From Pseudomonadota bacterium (GTDB lineage Bacteria; Pseudomonadota; Alphaproteobacteria; Rhizobiales; Hyphomicrobiaceae): a DNA stretch of 5,261 nucleotides. Where the stretch lies: assembly GCA_021812845.1 (NCBI GenBank), contig JAKAML010000131.1, forward strand, positions 1 through 5,261, given 5' to 3'. A model generated the notes under the pieces. The model was given only the letters and a program-made list of their open reading frames with translations. It did no database searches and had not been told where the DNA came from. The position numbers and the translations under genes are program-made. Below, piece by piece: positions 1 to 4,889 of the stretch (positions within the stretch are counted from its first letter, which is position 1; each line of letters opens with the position of its first letter).

Positions 1-128
1 GACGCGTCAGCAGCGGGTGACGCGGGTGAAGCGGGTGCGGCCGAGGGCTCGGCGAGGGCCGGCGCGCCCGCGCAAGCGACGGTCAGCAGCAGGGCGCCCA
101 GCACGGCTCCCGGAATTCGCGAGGTCAT
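1..128 (-). CDS. Exported protein, N-terminal fragment (runs off the left edge)
   Basis: Only the first 42 codons are in the window, reading leftward from the ATG at 128-126. The start is supported by a GGAG Shine-Dalgarno sequence (complement of 136-139) seven bases upstream. The translation begins MTSRIPGAVLGALLLTVACA: one early Arg, a hydrophobic core at residues 8-18, and an Ala-Leu-Ala site (24-26) before Glu27, which is a good signal peptidase I cut. Cys19, preceded by Thr-Val-Ala, could instead be a poor lipobox, so a lipoprotein is possible. After the signal comes an Ala/Ser/Pro linker with a tandem 9-bp repeat, typical of a flexible tether in a periplasmic or envelope protein. The mature domain is outside the window, so its function cannot be named. 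It shares its direction with phrB, but about 310 bases separate them. Confidence 0.72.
   Translation of the reverse strand, partial: MTSRIPGAVLGALLLTVACAGAPALAEPSAAPASPASPAADA
13..39. repeat. 9-bp tandem repeat x3 in the linker of the exported protein
   Basis: Three consecutive 9-bp units (GCGGGTGAC, GCGGGTGAA, GCGGGTGCG) differ only in their last two bases. The length is a multiple of three, so copy changes would stay in frame. On the minus strand they encode the Ala-Ser-Pro-Ala-Ser-Pro part of the post-signal linker. This looks like slippage expansion of a low-complexity tether. Confidence 0.7.
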
Positions 129-170
129 ACGCACACTCCAACGCAGAACCGATCGGACGACAGCCGTCGA

Positions 171-176
171 TCTATA
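171..176 (-). promoter_or_regulatory. Candidate -10 element for the exported protein
   Basis: On the minus strand this reads TATAGA within CTATAGAT, the most AT-rich spot upstream of the start at 128. It lies about 42 bases before the start codon. No good -35 is visible at 16-18 bp spacing (GGGTTC is the 17-bp match), so this is a weak sigma-70-type candidate only. Confidence 0.3.
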
Positions 177-269
177 GCCCCGGCATGGATGACGAACCCT
201 TAACGCAGCACCCATCCTGACCGCGCAATGGGGCATCGGGGAGGCATGGCCGGCCGCGGCCGTCTGCTC

Positions 270-339
270 GTGTCGCGACCGCGAAGTCCGCTTCAGTCAT
301 GCGATCATTCGGCGGCAGACGTCGCGGTCTGAACGACAC
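270..339. repeat. Imperfect inverted repeat (possible RNA stem-loop)
   Basis: GTGTCG (270-275) pairs with CGACAC (334-339). After a small asymmetric bulge, GACCGCGA (277-284) pairs with TCGCGGTC (322-329). Further in, CCGC (288-291) can pair with GCGG (312-315). GTCTGC (262-267) and GCAGAC (315-320) form an alternative pairing that partly competes. GC-rich DNA gives such matches easily, so this is less certain than the neighbouring repeat. Confidence 0.45.
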
Positions 340-354
340 TGGCGGAGCCGCTTT

Positions 355-433
355 CCTGGCGTGATTCGGATCGAGATATCCGTCCCGGCCTGTCGAGACA
401 GAATGAAACGGACCTCTCGATCATCACGCCAGG
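355..433. repeat. Long imperfect inverted repeat downstream of phrB
   Basis: The outer arms are 11-bp perfect: CCTGGCGTGAT (355-365) and ATCACGCCAGG (423-433). After a three-base bulge on the left, GATCGAGA (369-376) pairs with TCTCGATC (415-422). After a 2x2 mismatch, TCCGT (379-383) pairs with ACGGA (408-412). The centre holds its own small hairpin, CTGT-CGAG-ACAG (390-401). The whole 79-base element could fold into one long hairpin on either strand. It begins ten bases past the phrB stop, so it may end or protect that transcript. No U-run follows on the minus strand (the sequence continues AAAGCGG), so it is not a standard intrinsic terminator. A relic of a palindromic repeat element or a small RNA are alternatives. 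Confidence 0.75.
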
Positions 434-442
434 TCTACGGTC

Positions 443-1897
443 TCAAGGGCGCCCGAGTTTCGCGAACGCCGCCAGCGCCCGCTCACGCGCCGCGCCGTGA
501 TCGACGATCGGCAACGGATAGGTCGCGCCGAGCACGACGCCCGCCTCGCGCAGGACGAGCGCGGGCGCGGTCCAGGGCGCGTGGATCGCCGCGCCGTCGA
601 GACGGGCGAGTTCGGGCACCCAGCGGCGGACGTAGTCGCCGGCGGGATCGAACGTCTGGCCCTGCGTGACCGGATTGAAGATGCGGAAATAGGGCGCCGC
701 GTCGGCGCCCGATCCCGCGACCCACTGCCAGCTCGCCGCGTTCGAGGCGAGGTCGGCGTCGACGAGGGTGTCCCAGAACCACTTCTCGCCCCGCTGCCAG
801 GGGACGAGCAGATCCTTGACCAGGAACGAGGCGACGATCATGCGGACCCGGTTGTGCATCCAGCCCGACGTCCACAGCTCGCGCATCCCGGCGTCGACGA
901 TCGGATACCCGGTCAGGCCGCGCTGCCAGGCGCGGAGCGCGCGCTCGTCGTCGCGCCAGGGGAAGGCGCCGAACGCCGGACGGAACGGGGTCTCCGGCAG
1001 ATCCGGCCAGTGGACCAGCAGGTGATAGGAGAACTCGCGCCAGACGATCTCCTTGAGGAACGTCTCGAGGCCGGCTTCGGCGGCGGGATCGCGCGCGGCA
1101 GCGGCGCGGGCGCGGTGCCAACAGAGCGCCGGCGAGATCTCGCCGAAATGGAGATGCGGGGAGAGCCGCGAGGTGCCCTCGAGGTCGGGCCGGTTGCGGT
1201 TCGCCGTGTAGCCCTCGAGCGCCGTGTCGAGGAAGCGGTCGAGCCGCGCCAGCGCGCCCGCCTCGCCCGGCGTCCACGCCTCGGCCATGCCCGCCGACCA
1301 GTCGGGCCGGGCCGGGTGCAGGCCCCAGTCGGCGCGGCGGTCGCCGGCGGGCGGCTTCGGGTGGAACGTGAGCCGCGCCGGGGCGGGGGCCGGGGGGCGC
1401 GGCTCGCCGAGTGCCACGAGCGCCCGCCACATCGGGGTGTAGACCTTGAACGGCTCGCCGGCCTTGGTGCGGAGCTCCTCCGGCTCGCGCAGCAGAGCGC
1501 CGCCGAAGCGTTTGAAGGCGACGCCCGTGCCGTCGAGCGCCGCGCGCACCTCCTCCTCCTGCCGCCGCGCCCAGGGCTCGTAGGCGCGCGTCGCGTAGAC
1601 GGCGGCAGCTTTCGACGCGGCGGCGAGGCCGGAAAGCACCGTCGCGGCCGGCCCGCGCTTCAGAACCAGCCGTCCGCCGTGCCGCGCGAGGTCGGCGGCG
1701 AGCGCGGCGAGGCTCTTGTCGAGCCACCAGCGCGAGGCGCCGCCCAATGTCCACGCGCCGGCAGCGGCATCGTCGAGCACGTAGACGGCGACGAGCGGCG
1801 CACCGGTCGCCGCGGCGGCCGCGAGTGCGCGGTTGTCGGTGAGGCGCAGGTCGTTACGGAACCAGACGACGACCGGCTTCTCGGTGGGGGCGCTCAA
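443..1897 (-). CDS. phrB: Deoxyribodipyrimidine photolyase (class I, FAD-dependent)
   Basis: This 484-residue cytoplasmic flavoprotein should split UV-induced cyclobutane pyrimidine dimers using light. The N-terminal antenna-binding alpha/beta domain opens with VVVWFRNDLRLTDN (residues 9-22). The C-terminal FAD domain has GTSRLSPHLHFGEIS (241-255), WREFSYHLL (286-294), GYPIVDAGMRELWTSGWMHN (330-349) and DLASNAASWQW (382-392). By alignment to E. coli PhrB, the electron-transfer Trp triad is intact (W314, W367, W390). The flavin N5-facing Asn (N386) and lesion-contacting residues (E283, W286, R350, W392) are also present. Asn rather than Asp at the N5 position favours a repair enzyme over a plant-type cryptochrome. 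The antenna cofactor cannot be told. Length is normal for the class. The start is TTG: no ATG or GTG lies between the upstream in-frame stop (1991-1993) and the conserved FRNDLRL motif. The Shine-Dalgarno sequence is poor. It lies 140 bases downstream of the TPR gene. Confidence 0.96.
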   Translation of the reverse strand: MSAPTEKPVVVWFRNDLRLTDNRALAAAAATGAPLVAVYVLDDAAAGAWTLGGASRWWLDKSLAALAADLARHGGRLVLKRGPAATVLSGLAAASKAAAVYATRAYEPWARRQEEEVRAALDGTGVAFKRFGGALLREPEELRTKAGEPFKVYTPMWRALVALGEPRPPAPAPARLTFHPKPPAGDRRADWGLHPARPDWSAGMAEAWTPGEAGALARLDRFLDTALEGYTANRNRPDLEGTSRLSPHLHFGEISPALCWHRARAAAARDPAAEAGLETFLKEIVWREFSYHLLVHWPDLPETPFRPAFGAFPWRDDERALRAWQRGLTGYPIVDAGMRELWTSGWMHNRVRMIVASFLVKDLLVPWQRGEKWFWDTLVDADLASNAASWQWVAGSGADAAPYFRIFNPVTQGQTFDPAGDYVRRWVPELARLDGAAIHAPWTAPALVLREAGVVLGATYPLPIVDHGAARERALAAFAKLGRP

Positions 1898-1915
1898 GGG
1901 CGGGACTTTCGGATT

Positions 1916-1959
1916 CGGGACCGGGGCGGGATCGGGCCGGGATCGGGCCGGGATCGGGG
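1916..1959. repeat. Four tandem 11-bp units upstream of phrB
   Basis: The plus-strand units are CGGGACCGGGG (1916-1926), CGGGATCGGGC (1927-1937), the same again (1938-1948) and CGGGATCGGGG (1949-1959). The middle two are identical and the outer two differ by one or two bases. The array ends 18 bases upstream of the TTG start codon of phrB. A period of 11 places each GATC on nearly the same face of the helix. The array may be a protein-binding array, an RNA leader structure or simple slippage. Confidence 0.8.
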
Positions 1960-2037
1960 TAGGGCGCGGCGGGCGGGGGTGCGCCCTCGGTTCAAACGCA
2001 GAGCGCGGCGGCGCGGTTCACCGGCCGGGCGCCGGGC

Positions 2038-3846
2038 TCAGAACTTGAACAGGAGATCGAACAGGGTCTTCGGCTTCTGCGCCGGGCGCGGCGCGGCGCG
2101 GCGCTGGTCGCCGCTCGGCGCGATGCCGTAGTTGTCGTTCCACGGCGCCCAGGCGGGCCCCTTCTGGTCGGCACTCGTATAGCGGCGCTGGCCGGTCGCG
2201 GCGCCGGCGATCGGGGCGTCCCTGGACCGCGTGTTGCGCAGCACGAGCTCGTCCGTCACCCCGTCGACGCTCGCCACCGTGACCCTGCCCTCGTCCCAGG
2301 TCCAGGTCGCGACCTTGGTGCCCTGCCGGTGGGGCTGGATGGCGACCACGGTCGACGCCGAAAGGTCGAGCACGGCGACGAGCTCGTGGTCCTCCGGACC
2401 CGACGGGCCCGGTGTCGTGCCGCCGTGGAAGCGCAGCGTCGCGATGCCCTTGAGCGGCGGCCTCTTCTCGTCCCATTCGATCAGCCGCGGCGTGCCCTCG
2501 CCCGCCATCTCGAGCGGCACGCGGAGCTTGGGATAGGCCTCGGCGACGGCGAAATAGCGCCCACCCCTCGTCACCACCCGCCAGCCGCCGCCGCCGGCGC
2601 CGGCCACCTCCTCGTCGCCGGCGCCCTCGGCCGTCGCCGCCCCGAGCCGCTCGAGGCCGACGCTCGCGAGCCGCAGCGAGGGCTTGGCGGCGAGCGCCTT
2701 GCGGTAGTCCTCGATCGCCTGCTCGGGCCGGCCCGCGGCCTCGTCGAGCTCGGCCTTGGCCCACAGCGCCTCGGCCAGCGACGGATCGAGCTTCAACGCG
2801 GTCTGCACGTCGCGGAGGCCGATCTCGATCTGGCCGCCGAGCTTGTAGACGTAGGCGCGATAGGCGAACGCCACCGCCGAGCGGGGATCGAGCTCGATCG
2901 CCCGGTTGAGATCGGCATAGGCGTCCTCCTGCGCCTCGGCGATGCCGTGCGCGAGCCCGCGCGACTGATGCCCGGCGGCCGACTTCGGGTCGATCTCGAT
3001 GGCGCGGGTGAAGTCCTTGATCGCGGATGCGGCGTTGTCGGCGGCGAGATAGGCGTGGCCGCGCAGCACGAAGTTCTCGACGTTGTTGGGATCGAACACG
3101 ATGGCGCGCGAGAAATCGGCGATCGCGTCCTCGACCTGGCCGGCCTCGAGCTTGACCTCGGCGCGGCTCCGGTAGGCCGGCGCGAAGCGGGCGTCGGCGG
3201 CCGCAGCACGGGTGAAGTCGCGCGCCGCCGCGAACGGGCGGCCGTCGGCGAGGTGGGCGCGGCCGCGGCCCGCGAGCGGGGCGGGGCTCTGCGGGGAGAG
3301 GGTCACCGCGCGTGTGTAGTCGGCGATGGCGTCGGCCGGACGGCCGAGTTTCATCAGTGCCCCGGCGCGGTTGTTGTAGGCGGCGACATAGCCCGGCGCG
3401 AGCACGATGGCGCGGTCGAAATCCTTGATCGCCTCCTTGGCGAGGCCGAGTGCCAGGAGCAGGTTGCCGCGATTGTTGTAGATCGGCGCGTACTCGGGAA
3501 AGAGCTGCGCGGCGCGATTGAAGTCCTCGATCGCGAGCCGCGTCTGGCCGAGGCGGACGTTGGCCACCGCGCGGTCGTTGAGCAGCACGGCGCGGCGGTC
3601 GTTGGACAACGAGTTGTCGCGCAGCGCCTCGCTGTAGCCGGTGACCGCTTGGGCGGTGTTGCCGCGCGCCATGGCCGCGGCTGCATCCTCGATCTGCGCC
3701 TGGGTGTCGGCCGGCGCGGCGCGCACGTCCGAGGCCGTGACCAGGGCCGTGACCAGGGCCGCAGCCGCGACCGCCGCCGCTGCCGGCGACGGCAGGAGGG
3801 CGGGCTCGATGCTCGTGCGGACGGGGCGGCGCATCTTTCGGCGCAT
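2038..3846 (-). CDS. Exported tetratricopeptide repeat protein (ten TPRs plus an unknown C-terminal region)
   Basis: From the start used here the protein has 602 residues. A basic N-terminus (MRRKMRRPVR) and a hydrophobic stretch at about 17-38 lead to Val-Arg-Ala (41-43), a likely signal peptidase I site, so it should be periplasmic or anchored in the inner membrane. Ten TPRs of exactly 34 residues run from about 52 to 391, with the W/Y-G/A-F-A-P pattern clear in units such as 222-255 and 256-289 (ending AIVFDPNN and AIEIDPKS). TPR arrays bind partner proteins or peptides. Residues 392-602 match nothing I recognise: a Gly-rich hinge, a beta-like part, a Pro/Arg-rich linker and a hydrophobic end, TLFDLLFKF. 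The start is uncertain. ATG at 3846 or 3834 fits the signal peptide but has a weak ribosome binding site. ATG at 4026 has a better AGGA but adds 60 residues that look like translated non-coding DNA. Confidence 0.88.
   Translation of the reverse strand: MRRKMRRPVRTSIEPALLPSPAAAAVAAAALVTALVTASDVRAAPADTQAQIEDAAAAMARGNTAQAVTGYSEALRDNSLSNDRRAVLLNDRAVANVRLGQTRLAIEDFNRAAQLFPEYAPIYNNRGNLLLALGLAKEAIKDFDRAIVLAPGYVAAYNNRAGALMKLGRPADAIADYTRAVTLSPQSPAPLAGRGRAHLADGRPFAAARDFTRAAAADARFAPAYRSRAEVKLEAGQVEDAIADFSRAIVFDPNNVENFVLRGHAYLAADNAASAIKDFTRAIEIDPKSAAGHQSRGLAHGIAEAQEDAYADLNRAIELDPRSAVAFAYRAYVYKLGGQIEIGLRDVQTALKLDPSLAEALWAKAELDEAAGRPEQAIEDYRKALAAKPSLRLASVGLERLGAATAEGAGDEEVAGAGGGGWRVVTRGGRYFAVAEAYPKLRVPLEMAGEGTPRLIEWDEKRPPLKGIATLRFHGGTTPGPSGPEDHELVAVLDLSASTVVAIQPHRQGTKVATWTWDEGRVTVASVDGVTDELVLRNTRSRDAPIAGAATGQRRYTSADQKGPAWAPWNDNYGIAPSGDQRRAAPRPAQKPKTLFDLLFKF
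3733..3756. repeat. 12-bp tandem duplication in the TPR protein's signal peptide
   Basis: GGCCGTGACCAG occurs twice head to tail (3733-3744 and 3745-3756), and the next four bases start a third copy. On the coding strand it gives Leu-Val-Thr-Ala twice, lengthening the hydrophobic core of the signal peptide in frame. Confidence 0.8.
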
Positions 3847-4024
3847 GGATCTCGGCTCGTGTCGACGACGTGACGCGCCGGGCGGCGGCGCGGCGGCGAC
3901 CACCGCACCATGGGTCGAATCCCCCCGCGCGGTCAAATGCTCTCGGCCGCGCGAGGCCGTCCGGCTGACGAGCGTGGCGGGCGATTGTGACGGCGACGAG
4001 ATGGGCTCCGGCGTCGGGCACGGC

Positions 4025-4064
4025 AATGCCTTTTCCTTGACGTAAATGCCTTTCCCTTGACGTA
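4025..4064. repeat. 20-bp tandem duplication carrying TTGACGTA
   Basis: AATGCCTTTTCCTTGACGTA (4025-4044) is followed directly by a second copy (4045-4064) that differs only by T to C at the tenth base. Each copy has a TTGACG, a good match to a -35 hexamer for rightward transcription. The 20-bp period is close to two helical turns, so the copies face the same side of the DNA. On the minus strand the first copy also supplies the AAGGA upstream of the alternative TPR start at 4026. Confidence 0.9.
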
Positions 4065-4068
4065 AAGG
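4055..4068. promoter_or_regulatory. Dyad at the end of the second 20-bp repeat (candidate operator)
   Basis: CCTTGACGTAAAGG is a 14-bp near-palindrome: CCTT and AAGG arms around the palindromic ACGT, with one non-pairing position in each half. The first repeat copy has the left arm but a degraded right arm (AATG). The dyad overlaps the TTGACG at 4057-4062, so a protein bound here would cover a -35 element. MerR-type regulators often use dyads in this position, but no regulator gene is in the window. Confidence 0.4.
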
Positions 4069-4086
4069 TTAGTCCGGCGCTAACCA
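4057..4086 (+). promoter_or_regulatory. Candidate promoter for the thioesterase gene
   Basis: TTGACG (4057-4062) is five of six to the consensus -35. At 17-18 bp spacing the -10 position is CTAACC (4080-4085) or TAACCA (4081-4086), a poor match, as expected for an activator-dependent or weak promoter. Transcription would begin near 4092, leaving a leader of about 80 bases before the ATG at 4173. Confidence 0.35.
4067..4085. promoter_or_regulatory. 6-bp inverted repeat GGTTAG-N7-CTAACC
   Basis: GGTTAG (4067-4072) and CTAACC (4080-4085) are perfect inverted arms seven bases apart, with CCGG inside the spacer. The dyad lies between the two tandem duplications and covers the spacer and -10 of the candidate rightward promoter. 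It could be an operator for a dimeric regulator; this is inferred only from symmetry and position. Confidence 0.45.
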
Positions 4087-4120
4087 GACGTATCGACAGA
4101 AGCGACGTATCGGCAGAAGC
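4087..4120. repeat. 17-bp tandem duplication
   Basis: GACGTATCGACAGAAGC (4087-4103) is followed at once by a copy (4104-4120) with a single A to G change at the tenth base. Each copy begins with GACGTA, the same hexamer that ends the 20-bp repeats, giving four GACGTA boxes in about 70 bases. The next two 17-base blocks (from 4121 and 4138) carry GGCCGGCC in the same register, so the 17-bp phase appears to continue. Confidence 0.88.
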
Positions 4121-4122
4121 GA

Positions 4123-4149
4123 GTGGCCGGCCACCGCAGAGGGCCGGCC
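4123..4149. repeat. Two GGCCGGCC palindromes 17 bp apart
   Basis: GTGGCCGGCCAC (4123-4134) is a perfect 12-bp palindrome. A second GGCCGGCC lies at 4142-4149. In RNA the two can pair with each other as well as with themselves. The sequence is common enough in GC-rich DNA that no function can be assumed. Confidence 0.6.
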
Positions 4150-4170
4150 GCCGCACAGCGGCGAGGTGGA
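4149..4170 (+). promoter_or_regulatory. Hairpin and Shine-Dalgarno of the thioesterase gene
   Basis: CGCCGC (4149-4154), loop ACA, GCGGCG (4158-4163) form a perfect 6-bp hairpin that ends on the first base of the ribosome binding site GAGGTGGA (4163-4170). Upstream CCACC (4131-4135) is complementary to GGTGG (4165-4169) and could mask the site in another fold. The strong site fixes the start at the ATG at 4173. Confidence 0.5.
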
Positions 4171-4172
4171 CG

Positions 4173-4742
4173 ATGAACCTGTGGCTGCGCCTGATTTTCT
4201 ACGCGCTGGCGGTCCGCGCGAGGCCGCGCGTCGAGCTGCCCGGCGGGGTGTCGCGGCTCGCGTTCCGCGTGTGGCCGAGCGATCTCGACACCTCGCTCCA
4301 CATGAACAACGGCCGCTATCTGACGCTGATGGACATCGGGCGGCTCGACATCATGGTGGTGAGCGGACTGTGGCGGGCGGTGCTGCGGCACCGCTGGACC
4401 CCCATCGCCAGCGCGATCAAGATCCGCTTCCGCCGCGAGCTCAAGACCTTCCAGCGCTTCCGCCTCGAGACGCGCCTCGTGGCCTGGGACCGGGCCAGCG
4501 TCATCATGGAGCAGACGTTCCTGATCGACGGTGGACCGCGCGACGGTCAGATCGCGGCGCAGGGTCTGTTCAAAGGCGGCATCTACGACCGCACCGCAAA
4601 GACGTTCGTGGAAATCGAGCGGCTGATGGCCGAGATCGGCGTTGCCGCCGAGAGCCCGCCCATGACACCCGAGGTGGAGGCGTTCCTCAAAGCGGACGAC
4701 GAATTGAAACGGGCGGCCGACCGCAGCGCCAAACTGGAATAG
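4173..4742 (+). CDS. Hot-dog-fold acyl-CoA thioesterase family protein (4HBT/THEM6-like)
   Basis: This 189-residue protein probably hydrolyses an acyl-CoA or other acyl thioester in the cytoplasm; the substrate cannot be read from sequence. The family mark is DLDTSLHMNNGRYLTLMDIG (37-56), matching the Asp-x-(x)-x-His-x-Asn-x-x-Tyr region of 4HBT enzymes, with Asp37/Asp39 and His43 as candidate active-site residues. The strands continue through IRFRREL (84-90) and VIMEQTFLIDG (110-120), and GLFKGGIYDR (131-140) covers the late strands. The C-terminal 30 residues are charged and helical. The hydrophobic N-terminus (LWLRLIFYALAV) resembles a short membrane-associating helix more than a signal peptide. 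Length is normal for bacterial THEM6-like proteins. The ribosome binding site is strong and the leader unusually structured. The next gene begins 147 bases downstream and has its own promoter candidate, so an operon is not certain. Confidence 0.85.
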   Translation: MNLWLRLIFYALAVRARPRVELPGGVSRLAFRVWPSDLDTSLHMNNGRYLTLMDIGRLDIMVVSGLWRAVLRHRWTPIASAIKIRFRRELKTFQRFRLETRLVAWDRASVIMEQTFLIDGGPRDGQIAAQGLFKGGIYDRTAKTFVEIERLMAEIGVAAESPPMTPEVEAFLKADDELKRAADRSAKLE

Positions 4743-4750
4743 AATATTCT
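4741..4750. repeat. AT-rich palindrome across the thioesterase stop codon
   Basis: AGAATATTCT is a perfect 10-bp palindrome sharing two bases with the TAG stop (4740-4742). It opens a locally AT-rich stretch that includes TTTATTTTT at 4781-4789, unlike the surrounding sequence. It could be an operator or part of a promoter for the downstream gene. Confidence 0.4.
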
Positions 4751-4821
4751 TCTGAAGGCTCGAGGCGCGCACAATCCGCATTTATTTTTCCCGGGCACTG
4801 CCGAATGGCCGGGCTCTGATC

Positions 4822-4827
4822 TAATAT
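4822..4827 (+). promoter_or_regulatory. Candidate -10 of the DsrC-like gene
   Basis: TAATAT lies 62 bases upstream of the DsrC-like start, in the only AT-rich patch close to it. Four of six bases match the consensus -10. At 17-bp spacing the -35 position is TGCCGA, a poor match, so the promoter may need an activator or another sigma factor. Confidence 0.35.
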
Positions 4828-4889
4828 GTTCCGATACCGCGCCGCCGCCCCGCCCCCTGCCCGTCCTCGTCCAGATTGCGGAGCCGACC

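Larger units (their letters stand above)
129..442. other. Intergenic region without a supported gene
   Basis: About 310 bases lie between the exported protein start and the phrB stop. Both strands have short open frames, but none has a convincing ribosome binding site together with a protein-like composition. The left end (129-220) holds the leader and probable promoter of the exported protein. A GGCCGGCC palindrome sits at 248-255. The remainder is dominated by two imperfect inverted repeats, listed separately. It could hold a structured RNA, a terminator region or the remnant of a small palindromic repeat element. Confidence 0.6.
3847..4172. other. Divergent intergenic region between the TPR and thioesterase genes
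   Basis: These 326 bases must hold the promoters for both divergent genes. The half next to the TPR gene (3847-4024) shows no clear element apart from a possible N-terminal extension of the TPR protein. The half next to the thioesterase gene (4025-4170) is packed with repeats and dyads, listed individually. No separate gene is supported here. Confidence 0.65.

Noticed and set aside
355..433. Insertion sequence ends
   Set aside because: The arms enclose only about 40 bases with no transposase and no flanking target duplication that I can see, so a complete element is excluded. A small palindromic relic remains possible.
497..2131. A 544-codon open frame on the plus strand opposite phrB
   Set aside because: It is antisense to a photolyase with every family motif intact, is rich in Arg/Gly/Ala as expected from GC-rich antisense frames, has no recognisable domain, and runs past the phrB start into the TPR gene.
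2329..3873. A 514-codon open frame on the plus strand opposite the TPR gene
   Set aside because: Its repeat-like look mirrors the TPR periodicity of the opposite strand. It has no start signals or known motifs.
4025..4120. CRISPR-like or iteron array
   Set aside because: There are only two copies of each unit, directly abutting with no spacers and with different unit lengths. No cas or replication gene is nearby.
2018..4156. A 712-codon minus-strand frame overlapping the TPR gene in another phase
   Set aside because: It is extremely Arg/Pro-rich and lacks motifs, while the overlapping frame encodes ten clean TPRs and a signal peptide.
4781..4789. Intrinsic terminator of the thioesterase gene at the T-rich run
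   Set aside because: The bases just before it allow only a three-pair stem (GCG with CGC), too weak for a terminator hairpin. The CCCGG/CCGGG pair lies after the run, not before it.
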